Notes under the pieces: generated by a model
What the model saw: the letters and a program-made list of their open reading frames with translations, nothing else
Database searches by the model: none
Told to the model about the DNA's origin: nothing
Shown: positions 1 to 6,205 of the stretch, piece after piece
How the letters are laid out: the number at the start of each line of letters is the position of its first letter
How positions within the stretch are numbered: the first letter of the stretch is position 1
Translations under genes and position numbers: made by a program
Assembly: GCA_017304275.1 (NCBI GenBank)
Contig: JAFKKW010000149.1
Location: forward strand, 1 to 7,543
Length of the DNA: 7,543 nt
Reading direction: 5' to 3'
Source: Hyphomicrobiales bacterium
GTDB lineage: Bacteria > Pseudomonadota > Alphaproteobacteria > Rhizobiales > Hyphomicrobiaceae

Positions 1-1334
1 GCTTCTTCCTTCCGGTCCTGCGCGAGACGCCCAAGGAAGCTGAGATCGTCTCTCATCAGTTGATGCTCCGCGCAGGCATGATCCGCCAGTCGGCAGCCGG
101 CATCTACTCCTGGTTGCCGCTCGGGCTCAGGGTACTGAAGAAGATCGAAACCATCGTGCGCGAGGAGCAGAACCGGGCCGGCGCCGTGGAGCTTCTGATG
201 CCGACCATCCAGTCGGCCGACCTTTGGCGTGAAAGCGGCCGCTACGAGGCCTACGGCAAGGAGATGCTGCGCATAACCGATCGTCATGATCGGGATATGC
301 TCTACGGCCCCACGGCCGAGGAGGTCATCACCACCATCGTCCGCGACAACATCAGAAGCTACAAGGACCTGCCGAAGAACCTCTACAACATTCAGTGGAA
401 GTTCCGCGACGAGATCCGCCCGCGCTTTGGCGTCATGCGCGGCCGCGAGTTCCTGATGAAGGACGCCTATTCCTTCGACCTCACGAAGGAGGACAGCCGG
501 GCGGCTTACCGGCGCATGTTCGTCGCCTACCTGCGCACCTTTGCCCGCATGGGGATGCGCTCCGTGCCCATGCAGGCGGATACCGGCCCCATCGGCGGCG
601 ACCTCAGCCACGAGTTCATCATCCTGGCCGACACCGGCGAAAGCCAGGTCTTCTGCCACAAGGACTTGATCGAAGGCGAGATTCCGGGATCCCACACGGA
701 CTTCTGGGGTGACCTCGAGCCGATCTTCAAATCCTGGACCTCGCTCTACGCCGCGACCGAGGAAAAGCACGATCCGGCGCGCTTCGAGAGTGAGGTTCCG
801 GCCGACAAGCGCATCTCCGCGCGCGGCATCGAGGTCGGCCACATTTTCCACTTCGGCACCAAATATTCCGAGCCCATGGACTGCCGCGTTCAGGGACCCG
901 ATGGTCAGCAGGTGACGCTCGTGATGGGCTCCTACGGGATAGGCGTGTCGCGGCTTGCCGGCGCGATCATCGAGGCGAGCCACGACGACGCCGGCATCGT
1001 TTGGCCCGTCCCCGTGGCGCCGTTCGAGGTGGCCGTGATCAACCTCAAGGCCGGAGACGCCGCGACCGACAAGGCAGCGCTCGACGTCAAGGCCCATCTC
1101 GAGGCCGCAGGCATCGATGTGCTGTACGACGACACCGACGAGCGCGCCGGCGCCAAGTTCGCGACCATGGACCTGATCGGCATTCCCTATCAGGTGATCG
1201 TCGGACCCAAGGGCGTGAAGGCGGGCGAGATCGAGATCAAGGACCGCAAGACCGGCGCCCGCGAGACGCTGCCCACGGACGCGGGCCTCGAACGCACCAT
1301 TCGCACCGTCATCGATCAGCGCGTGCTGGCCTGA
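1..1334 (+). CDS. proS: Prolyl-tRNA synthetase, short (editing-domain-less) form, 5' partial
   Basis: This enzyme charges tRNA-Pro with proline in the cytoplasm, using ATP. The reading frame is already open at base 3, where the visible protein begins FFLPVLRETPKEAEIVSHQ, so only a few N-terminal residues are cut off by the window edge; 443 codons remain before TGA at 1332-1334. Class II synthetase motif 2 is visible at about residues 134-150 (FRDEIRPRFGVMRGREF) and motif 3 at about 307-318 (VMGSYGIGVSRL). The C-terminal ~115 residues look like the anticodon-binding domain (VINLKAGD, then VLYDDTDERAGAKF, then GIPYQVIVG). Bacterial ProS of the E. coli type is about 570 residues with a ~180-residue editing insertion between motifs 2 and 3. 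Here motifs 2 and 3 are only about 160 residues apart, so the insertion is absent, as is usual in alphaproteobacteria. The permease gene follows after 28 bp on the same strand. Identification is firm; only the extreme N-terminus is unseen. Confidence 0.97.
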   Translation, partial: FFLPVLRETPKEAEIVSHQLMLRAGMIRQSAAGIYSWLPLGLRVLKKIETIVREEQNRAGAVELLMPTIQSADLWRESGRYEAYGKEMLRITDRHDRDMLYGPTAEEVITTIVRDNIRSYKDLPKNLYNIQWKFRDEIRPRFGVMRGREFLMKDAYSFDLTKEDSRAAYRRMFVAYLRTFARMGMRSVPMQADTGPIGGDLSHEFIILADTGESQVFCHKDLIEGEIPGSHTDFWGDLEPIFKSWTSLYAATEEKHDPARFESEVPADKRISARGIEVGHIFHFGTKYSEPMDCRVQGPDGQQVTLVMGSYGIGVSRLAGAIIEASHDDAGIVWPVPVAPFEVAVINLKAGDAATDKAALDVKAHLEAAGIDVLYDDTDERAGAKFATMDLIGIPYQVIVGPKGVKAGEIEIKDRKTGARETLPTDAGLERTIRTVIDQRVLA

Positions 1335-1348
1335 CAACGACACATAAC

Positions 1349-1355
1349 GAGGGGA
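1349..1355 (+). promoter_or_regulatory. Ribosome binding site of the LolC/E permease gene
   Basis: GAGGGGA lies 7 nt before the ATG at 1363, inside the 28-bp gap after proS. It fixes that ATG as the start, and the absence of room for a terminator suggests read-through from proS. Confidence 0.7.
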
Positions 1356-1362
1356 AGCACCG

Positions 1363-2499
1363 ATGGCCGCAACGACCGACACCAAGCCGTTCGCGCCCTT
1401 CGAGTGGCTGCTCGCCTCGCGCTACCTGCGGGCACGCCGCAAGGAAGGCTTCGTCTCGGTCATCGCCGCGGTGTCGTTCCTCGGCATCATGCTCGGCGTC
1501 GCGACGCTGATCATCGTCATGGCGGTCATGAACGGGTTCCGCAAGGACCTGTTTTCCAAGATCCTGGGCCTCAACGGCCACGTCGTCGTCTACAAGGTCG
1601 GCGCCCCGTTCACCGACTACGTCGACGTCACAAAGGCCGTCTCGCGCGCCGACGGCGTCGTGCGCGCCATTCCGCTGATCGAGGGCCAGGTCATGGTCTC
1701 CTCGGCCGTGCAGGCGCTGGGCGCGGCCGTGCGCGGCATCGGCGAGGAGGATCTGAAGCACCTGCCGCTGGTCGCCGACAACATCCGCTACGGCACGCTC
1801 GACGGCTTCGATCATTCGGGCGGCCTCGCCATCGGCATGCGGCTCGCCAACATGCTGCGCATCAACGTCGGCGACCCGATCACCATCATCTCCCCGCGCG
1901 GGGCCTCGACGCCGTTCGGCACGGCGCCGCGCTCGAAGACCTATCCCGTGACGACGATCTTCGAGCTCGGCATGGCCGAGTACGACAAGACGATGATCTT
2001 CATGCCGCTCGCGGAGGCGCAACGGTATTTCGCGATCTTCACCGTGCTCGAGGTCGAGCGCAACGTGATGTTCATCATCCTGTCGCTGATCGTGCTGGTC
2101 GCCGCCTTGAACATCATCTCCGGCCTCATGATGCTGGTGAAGGACAAGGGCCGGGACATCGCCATCCTGCGCACGATGGGGGCGAGCAAGGGCTCCGTCA
2201 TGCGCATCTTCCTGATCACCGGCGCGTCGATCGGCGTCGTCGGCACGCTGGCCGGACTCGTGATCGGCATCGTCTTCTGCGCCTACATCGAGGAGATCCG
2301 CCAGTTCGTGGCCTGGATGGCCGGCACGACGGTGTTCGATCCCAACGTCTACTACCTGACGCGCTTGCCGGCTGACGTGAACCCGGTGGAAACCGGATCC
2401 ATCGTGCTGATGGCGCTCGTGCTGTCGGTGCTGGCGACGCTCTATCCGTCCTGGCGAGCCTCGCGGCTCGATCCCGTCGAAGCGTTGAGATACGAGTGA
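1363..2499 (+). CDS. lolC: LolC/LolE-family lipoprotein-releasing ABC permease, apparently internally shortened
   Basis: This is the inner-membrane permease of the Lol system, which extracts outer-membrane lipoproteins from the inner membrane and passes them to periplasmic LolA. The 378-residue protein has the family layout: cytoplasmic N-terminus (FEWLLASRYLRARRKEGFVSVI), helix 1 at about 33-56, a periplasmic domain from about 57, then helix 2 (about 235-257), helix 3 (about 283-308) and helix 4 (about 344-363). It ends with the FtsX-type YPSWRASRLDPVEALRYE. The stretches ERNVMF, LVKDKGRDIAILRTMGAS and ITGASIGVVGTLAG are hallmarks. Oddity: from recall, relatives are about 410-430 residues and carry some 40-50 residues of periplasmic domain between the MPLAEAQRYF stretch and the F-x-x-LEVERN stretch. 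Here residues 221-235 read RYFAIFTVLEVERNV, with that segment gone and the frame kept. Alphaproteobacteria usually have one such permease, which would work as a homodimer, so lolC versus lolE cannot be decided. A good ribosome binding site precedes the ATG, and lolD overlaps the stop codon. Confidence 0.92.
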   Translation: MAATTDTKPFAPFEWLLASRYLRARRKEGFVSVIAAVSFLGIMLGVATLIIVMAVMNGFRKDLFSKILGLNGHVVVYKVGAPFTDYVDVTKAVSRADGVVRAIPLIEGQVMVSSAVQALGAAVRGIGEEDLKHLPLVADNIRYGTLDGFDHSGGLAIGMRLANMLRINVGDPITIISPRGASTPFGTAPRSKTYPVTTIFELGMAEYDKTMIFMPLAEAQRYFAIFTVLEVERNVMFIILSLIVLVAALNIISGLMMLVKDKGRDIAILRTMGASKGSVMRIFLITGASIGVVGTLAGLVIGIVFCAYIEEIRQFVAWMAGTTVFDPNVYYLTRLPADVNPVETGSIVLMALVLSVLATLYPSWRASRLDPVEALRYE

Positions 2500-3230
2500 G
2501 GGACGGACGGGTGGACAACAACACGTACGACAACGCGCACGTCCCTGTTTTGAGGCTCGTCGATCTGCGTCGGGTCTTCCATCAGGGCACGCGCGAGATC
2601 CACGTCCTCGCGGGTGCCTCCGTCGACGTCTGGCCTGGCCAGTGCGTGGCGCTCGTCGGCCCTTCGGGCGCGGGCAAGTCGACGTTGCTGCACATCGCGG
2701 GCCTTCTCGAAACGCCGGACTTCGGTCACGTCGTCGTCGCTGGACGGGATTGTTCCGCCATGGACGACCACCAGCGCACCCTCGTGCGCCGTGCGGAGAT
2801 GGGCTTCATCTATCAGTTCCACCAGTTGCTGCCGGAATTCTCGGCCATCGAGAACGTCGCCATCCCGCAGATGATCCTCGGCAACCCGCGCAACGAGGGC
2901 GAGGAGCGCGCGCGCAAGCTGCTCTCGTCGCTGGGGCTCGGCGAACGGCTCGATCATCGTCCGGCGCAGCTCTCGGGCGGCGAGCAGCAGCGCACGGCCA
3001 TCTGCCGCGCGCTCGCCAATCGCCCGCGACTTATCCTCGCCGACGAGCCGACTGGTAATCTCGACCCCAAGACGTCGGAGCTGGTCTTCCACGGGCTGAT
3101 CGGTCTGTTCCGCAGCGAAGGCGTGGCGGCCCTGATCGCGACCCACAACCTGGAATTGGCGCGACGAATGGACCGCGTGGTGGTGCTCGACAGCGGCGTC
3201 CTGGTCGAAATTTCGCCGCAGGCGGTCTAG
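2496..3230 (+). CDS. lolD: Lipoprotein-releasing system ATP-binding protein LolD
   Basis: This is the ATPase subunit that powers lipoprotein release by the permease encoded just upstream. The 244-residue ORF contains every ABC ATPase motif: Walker A GPSGAGKS at 55-62, the Q-loop in YQFHQLLPEF (Q107), the signature LSGGEQQR at 159-166, Walker B LILADE at 179-184 with catalytic E184, the D-loop NLD at 188-190 and the H-loop histidine H217 in ATHN. The LLPEFSAIENVAIPQMI and LARRMDRVVVLDSG stretches are typical of LolD rather than of other MacB/FtsE-like ATPases. The GTG at 2496 overlaps the permease stop codon (GTGA), implying translational coupling. A second GTG at 2511, preceded by the purine-rich GAGGGA about 7 nt upstream, is an equally reasonable start and would remove five residues. 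All catalytic residues are intact, so the ATPase half of the complex looks functional whatever the state of the permease. Confidence 0.96.
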   Translation: MRDGRVDNNTYDNAHVPVLRLVDLRRVFHQGTREIHVLAGASVDVWPGQCVALVGPSGAGKSTLLHIAGLLETPDFGHVVVAGRDCSAMDDHQRTLVRRAEMGFIYQFHQLLPEFSAIENVAIPQMILGNPRNEGEERARKLLSSLGLGERLDHRPAQLSGGEQQRTAICRALANRPRLILADEPTGNLDPKTSELVFHGLIGLFRSEGVAALIATHNLELARRMDRVVVLDSGVLVEISPQAV

Positions 3231-3498
3231 AGCATCCGCGCCGCCGGCCCCGCGCCGCGAACGAGATTCGTGCGTCTCTTCAACGGTATGACGCTGCTGC
3301 GGATAACGGAAAGCCGTGCTGAACAGGCCCTGATCGCCGCGTCTTATCCGTGAAATGATGTTTCTGGGGGAACAGCGCCGGATGTGCGCTAGAAGCAGGA
3401 TGTGCATCGGGTCCGGAAGGTCGGACTTGCCGCGCTCGCCTGGGAACGCCCTCGCGAGCCGGCCGTTCGTCAACCGGAACGAGAACGAGGAGGCAGCT
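3231..3498 (+). other. Non-coding leader between lolD and the DUF2147 gene
   Basis: These 268 bp follow the lolD stop and precede the DUF2147 start. No T-tailed hairpin is visible after lolD, so I see no intrinsic terminator there. Small structures can be picked out: CGGATAA at 3300-3306 against TTATCCG at 3344-3350 (7-bp inverted repeat, 37-nt loop), an exact direct repeat GGATGTGC at 3380-3387 and 3398-3405, and a short hairpin GTCCG/CGGAC at 3411-3426. I could not define convincing -35/-10 boxes. The reading frame of the downstream gene is open back to an ATG at 3355, but that extension (CARSRMCIGSGRSDLPRSPG) does not look like protein and would bury the signal peptide, so I treat the region as non-coding. 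Confidence 0.5.
3487..3493 (+). promoter_or_regulatory. Ribosome binding site deciding the DUF2147 start
   Basis: GAGGAGG, a near-perfect Shine-Dalgarno sequence, ends 5 nt before the ATG at 3499. It supports that start over the in-frame ATG at 3355, together with the signal peptide that begins at 3499. Confidence 0.8.
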
Positions 3499-4203
3499 AT
3501 GCCCTACGAGAGACAAGGTCTTCGCTTTGCCGCGTTGGCGGCCGTGCTCCTGAGCAGCGCTCCCGCGCTCGCAGCAGGCGATCCGCAAGGCGTCTGGATG
3601 AACGACACCGGCCGCGGCGCCATCGAGATCAAGGACTGCGGCGGCAAGCTCTGCGGCCATGTCGTGTGGGTCAAGGACCCCGCGGCCGACGCCAAGGGCT
3701 GCGGTCGCCAGATCATCGGCGACCTCGTGAGCGCCGGCAGCGGCGTCTGGGGCGGCGACGACGCTTGGATCTACAGCCCTGAGAAGAAGAAGAACTACAA
3801 CGTCGAGATCACGCCGCTCGCCGACGGCAAGCTGAAGGTCAAGGGCTACGCCGGCTTGAGCTTCCTGTCGAAGACCATGATCTGGACCAAGGCCCCGGAT
3901 GACCTGCAGCGCTGCAGCACGCAGGAAGCGGCCGCCACGCCCACGCCGAGCACGACGACGCCACCGGCTCCCGCAACGGGCGGCGAAGCCAAGCAGGCGG
4001 CGCCCGCCGAGCAGCAGGCTCAGCCGAAATCCGACGGTCCCGATGTTGCCGAGAACAACGACAAGGGCATTGACCTCGAAGGTCTCGCCGGCGAGTTCGG
4101 CGACGTCTTCACCCGCAAGGACGGCAAGTGCAAGGTGGACACGCCGTGGGTGAAGCTCGACTTCGACTGCAAGGGCAAAGAAGAGGAGCCGGGCCAGAAG
4201 TAA
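3499..4203 (+). CDS. Secreted DUF2147 protein with Pro/Ala/Thr linker and cysteine-containing C-terminal tail
   Basis: The product is 234 residues and its biochemical function is unknown. Residues 1-25 form a signal peptide: a positive N-region, hydrophobic core FAALAAVLLSS and cleavage motif ALA before A26, so export to the periplasm is expected. Residues 31-131 match DUF2147: GVWMNDTGRGAIEIKDCGGKLCGHVVWVKD, later WIYSPEKKKNYNVEI, then LKVKGYAGLSFLSKTMIWTK. A low-complexity linker rich in P, A, T and Q runs from about 142 to 180. It is followed by an acidic/lysine-rich tail (181-234) with GKCKVDTPWV and DFDCKGK, which I do not recognise. Six cysteines remain after cleavage (C47, C52, C68, C139, C211, C224), enough for three disulfides. 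From memory, many DUF2147 proteins have a cysteine where Y117 sits in KVKGYAG. The gene has its own strong ribosome binding site, a 268-bp leader and a terminator, so it is probably a single-gene transcription unit. DUF2147 assignment is by recalled consensus; the tail is unassigned. Confidence 0.85.
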   Translation: MPYERQGLRFAALAAVLLSSAPALAAGDPQGVWMNDTGRGAIEIKDCGGKLCGHVVWVKDPAADAKGCGRQIIGDLVSAGSGVWGGDDAWIYSPEKKKNYNVEITPLADGKLKVKGYAGLSFLSKTMIWTKAPDDLQRCSTQEAAATPTPSTTTPPAPATGGEAKQAAPAEQQAQPKSDGPDVAENNDKGIDLEGLAGEFGDVFTRKDGKCKVDTPWVKLDFDCKGKEEEPGQK

Positions 4204-4225
4204 GGCTCGACCGACTTTGAATTTG

Positions 4226-4256
4226 AAAGCGGCGGCCTCGTCGGTCGCCGCTTTTT
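4226..4256 (+). terminator. Rho-independent terminator after the DUF2147 gene
   Basis: A 12-bp stem is formed by AAAGCGGCGGCC (4226-4237) and GGTCGCCGCTTT (4243-4254), with one G-T wobble and a 5-nt loop TCGTC. The right arm runs into a five-T tract at 4252-4256. It begins 22 nt after the TAA. The convergent ubiB gene ends at 4299, and read on the other strand the same stem is followed by TTTCAAATT, so it may also weakly terminate ubiB transcription. Confidence 0.85.
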
Positions 4257-4298
4257 CATGTCACCGTCTCTCCGCAAGAGCGGGGGAGACGAGACGCC

Positions 4299-5897
4299 TC
4301 ACATCCAGCCGACATACTTCGCCGCCAGCACGGCGAGGCTGAGTGCGCCGATCCACGTCGCGACGCGCGTCCAGCGATCGCGCCGCCCCGACGCCTCGCC
4401 GATCTTCTCGATGCTCACCGGATCGAGCCTGATCCCCTCGCGTGCCATCTCCGCCAGACCGACCGACGCGCGCTCGGCTTCCGCCAGCATCGCCGGCACT
4501 TCGGCCAGCACGCGCCCGATCGTCGTCGCGCCTTCGCCGGCCTTTTTCGCCGCGCCGCGCACGCCGTAGTTGGCTTCCACCCACTCTTTCGCCACCGGCT
4601 CCGCCGCAACCCACATGTTGAGCGACGGATCGAGCCCGCGCGCCACGCCCTCGACGATCACCATGCTCTTCTGCAGCAGGATCAGCTCCGGCCGCGTTTG
4701 CATGTCGAACACTTCCGTGTAGGCGAAGAGCTGCCCGAGCAGGTCGGCCATCGAGATCTCGTCGGCCGTGCGCCCGTGGATCGGCTCGCCGATGGCGCGC
4801 AGCGCTTGCGCGAACACCTCGACCGGATGATGCGGCGGCACGTAGCCGGCCCAAAAATGCACCTCCGCCGCGCGCCGGTAATCGCGCGTGATGAGCCCGT
4901 GCAGGATCTCGGCCAGGAAGCGGCGCTCCTTGTGACCGAGCCGCCCCATGATGCCGAAGTCGACGGCCACGACATTGCCCGCGTCGTCGACGAACAGGTT
5001 GCCCTGGTGCATGTCGGCATGGAAGAAGCCGTCCCGCATCGCGTGCGTGAGGAAGCTCCGGAGCACGACGAGGCCGAGCCCCTTGAGGTCGTGCCCGGCA
5101 GCTTTGAGGCGCGCATGATCAGAGATCGGCGTGCCGTCGATCCAGTCGGTGGTGAGCACCCGCTTGGCGGTGCGTTTCCAGTCGACCGACGGCACGCGGA
5201 ACCGCTCGTCCTCGCCGATGTTCTCGGCCATCTCCGAGATCGCCGCACCTTCGAGGCGCAGGTCCATCTCGAGTTCGGTCGTGCGTGCGAGGTTCTCGAC
5301 CACGGCCACCGGCTTCAGCCGCCGGCTGGGCACGTGCACGCGCTCGATGAGGCGCGCCGCGAAGAAGTAGCTGTCGAGGTCGCGCTTGAAGCGGCGCTCG
5401 ACACCGGGCCGCAGGATCTTGACCGCCACCTCGCGCCGCTGCCCGTCCTTGTCGACGGTCACCGCCTTATGCACCTGCGCGATCGAGGCCGCCGCCACCG
5501 GCGGCCCGAATTCCACGAAGTGATCCTCGAGCTTGCCGCCGAGCGCGTCCTCGACGGCGCGGCGCGCTTCCGCCGTGCTGAACGGCGGCAGCTTGTCCTG
5601 CAGCCGGCTGAGGTCCGCGGCCACGTCAGGACCGATCACGTCGGCCCGCGTTGCCAGGAACTGCCCGAGCTTGATGTAGGACGGCCCGAGCGCCGCCAGT
5701 GCCGAGGAGATCCGTTGCTGCTTCGGCTTGCCGGCATTGAACGGCGCCGCCAGGATCGTGATCGGCAGCGTCGCCAGCCGCGCGGCGCGCAACGCCAGCG
5801 GCACCGGCTGCCCTTTCGGCACGAACCGGACCCCATGCTGCGCGCGCACGACGCCCGCCCGCGCGAGCCGCCAGACGTTTGTGATTGCAGTGGCCAT
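4299..5897 (-). CDS. ubiB: UbiB/ABC1 (ADCK)-family atypical protein kinase-like protein
   Basis: UbiB proteins are membrane-anchored, kinase-fold ATPases needed for efficient ubiquinone (coenzyme Q) synthesis; they support the pathway rather than hydroxylate the ring, despite old annotations. The 532-residue protein shows the family signatures: KLGQ (K76-Q79, the KxGQ motif) followed by LATRADVIGPDVAADLSRLQDKLPPF; the alanine-rich nucleotide loop PVAAASIAQVHKA at 133-145; K160 in VAVKILRPGV; an ExD motif at E210-D212; the catalytic loop HADMHQGN at 293-300 with D295 and N300; and the metal-binding DFG at 313-315. The C-terminus (about 512-531) is one hydrophobic helix; I recall two in E. coli UbiB. 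The start at 5897 is the only ATG/GTG/TTG at this end of the frame and has no clear Shine-Dalgarno (CCGCTCTCCCCCG precedes it). The gene stands alone, convergent with DUF2147 and divergent from dnaE, and not next to ubiE or coaBC, so a UbiB-like paralogue cannot be excluded. Confidence 0.92.
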   Translation of the reverse strand: MATAITNVWRLARAGVVRAQHGVRFVPKGQPVPLALRAARLATLPITILAAPFNAGKPKQQRISSALAALGPSYIKLGQFLATRADVIGPDVAADLSRLQDKLPPFSTAEARRAVEDALGGKLEDHFVEFGPPVAAASIAQVHKAVTVDKDGQRREVAVKILRPGVERRFKRDLDSYFFAARLIERVHVPSRRLKPVAVVENLARTTELEMDLRLEGAAISEMAENIGEDERFRVPSVDWKRTAKRVLTTDWIDGTPISDHARLKAAGHDLKGLGLVVLRSFLTHAMRDGFFHADMHQGNLFVDDAGNVVAVDFGIMGRLGHKERRFLAEILHGLITRDYRRAAEVHFWAGYVPPHHPVEVFAQALRAIGEPIHGRTADEISMADLLGQLFAYTEVFDMQTRPELILLQKSMVIVEGVARGLDPSLNMWVAAEPVAKEWVEANYGVRGAAKKAGEGATTIGRVLAEVPAMLAEAERASVGLAEMAREGIRLDPVSIEKIGEASGRRDRWTRVATWIGALSLAVLAAKYVGWM

Positions 5898-6085
5898 CGG
5901 GGGAGAGCGGTACCGGCCCCGGCCCGTCCTGGCAAGCCGCGTCCACCGGTACAGTTGCCATATATCGACTGTGGATCACGGGGAGCATACAACTCGGGGC
6001 TTCGCCTCGGCCAAGTACCCCTTCGAATCGGGTTAGATCGACTTCATGGAGCGTGAACTTTCTTCGCCAACGGCGAGGGCATCGC

Positions 6086-6175
6086 CCCCCTCACCGGTGA
6101 GAGGTGAAGGGCACGTGACCCACTCACCTCTCCCCGATGGGGAGAGGTCGCGAGCGCAGCGAGCGGGTGAGGGGG
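6086..6175. repeat. Nested palindromic intergenic repeat of a Rhizobiales-like type
   Basis: The element is bounded by a perfect 10-bp inverted repeat, CCCCCTCACC (6086-6095) and GGTGAGGGGG (6166-6175). Inside are several further palindromes: CTCACCGGTGAG (6090-6101), GAGAGGTGA (6099-6107) against TCACCTCTC (6124-6132), and ACCTCTCCCC (6126-6135) with GGGGAGAGGT (6139-6148) around a 3-nt loop GAT. GCGAGC is directly repeated at 6150-6155 and 6159-6164. The stems overlap, so alternative folds compete. From memory, closely similar short palindromes scatter between genes in many Hyphomicrobiales genomes; one copy cannot prove that here. It ends 30 bp before the dnaE start, so a copy in the 5' untranslated region of the dnaE transcript is possible. 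Confidence 0.8.
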
Positions 6176-6196
6176 CGCCACGCGCAAGACGATAAG

Positions 6197-6201
6197 AAGG
6201 A
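6197..6201 (+). promoter_or_regulatory. Ribosome binding site of dnaE
   Basis: AAGGA, inside the purine-rich AAGAAGGA, lies 4 nt before the ATG at 6206. Together with the PHP-domain motif starting a few residues downstream, it fixes the dnaE start. Confidence 0.6.
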
Positions 6202-6205
6202 CTCG

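Larger units (their letters stand above)
5898..6205. other. Divergent ubiB-dnaE intergenic region
   Basis: These 308 bp separate two genes transcribed away from each other, so at least one promoter for each should lie here. The left half (to about 6060) contains an AT-rich patch, CCATATATCG near 5958-5967, that could hold promoter elements for either strand, but I could not place a -35/-10 pair with proper spacing. The right half is dominated by the palindromic repeat at 6086-6175. GAATC at 6025-6029 and GACTC at 6200-6204 fit GANTC, the CcrM methylation motif of alphaproteobacteria; two in this length is about chance. No small gene with a good ribosome binding site was seen. Confidence 0.45.

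Noticed and set aside
1309..2022. A 237-codon open frame on the minus strand opposite the permease
   Set aside because: Its product is a low-complexity R/D/H-rich peptide; the plus-strand permease explains the codon bias.
2442..3473. A 343-codon open frame on the minus strand across lolD
   Set aside because: It lies opposite a clear LolD with all catalytic motifs; its translation is R/A/H-rich with no recognisable domain. This is the usual antisense shadow of high-GC coding DNA.
3355..3498. N-terminal extension of the DUF2147 protein from the ATG at 3355
   Set aside because: The extension is not protein-like, would hide a clear signal peptide, and the strong Shine-Dalgarno at 3487-3493 supports the start at 3499.
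5950..5985. Promoter-like TTGCCA followed by an AT-rich patch upstream of dnaE
   Set aside because: The 17-nt spacing from TTGCCA leads to ACGGGG, not a -10 box, and the minus-strand alternative TTGTAT to GATATA has a spacer near 20 nt. Not good enough to call.
6016..6034. Possible tRNA T-arm (ACCCCTTCGAATCGGGT)
   Set aside because: TTCGAAT resembles a T-loop, but there is no matching acceptor stem, anticodon arm or CCA end around it on either strand, so a tRNA gene or clear fragment is not supported.
4698..6056. A 452-codon open frame on the plus strand opposite ubiB
   Set aside because: It mirrors the codon structure of ubiB, has a histidine/arginine-rich composition and no domain or ribosome binding site. 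Shadow frame.
6025..6204. GANTC sites (6025-6029 and 6200-6204) as CcrM-dependent control of dnaE
   Set aside because: Two sites in about 300 bp is close to chance and others occur inside genes; there is no positional evidence beyond that.
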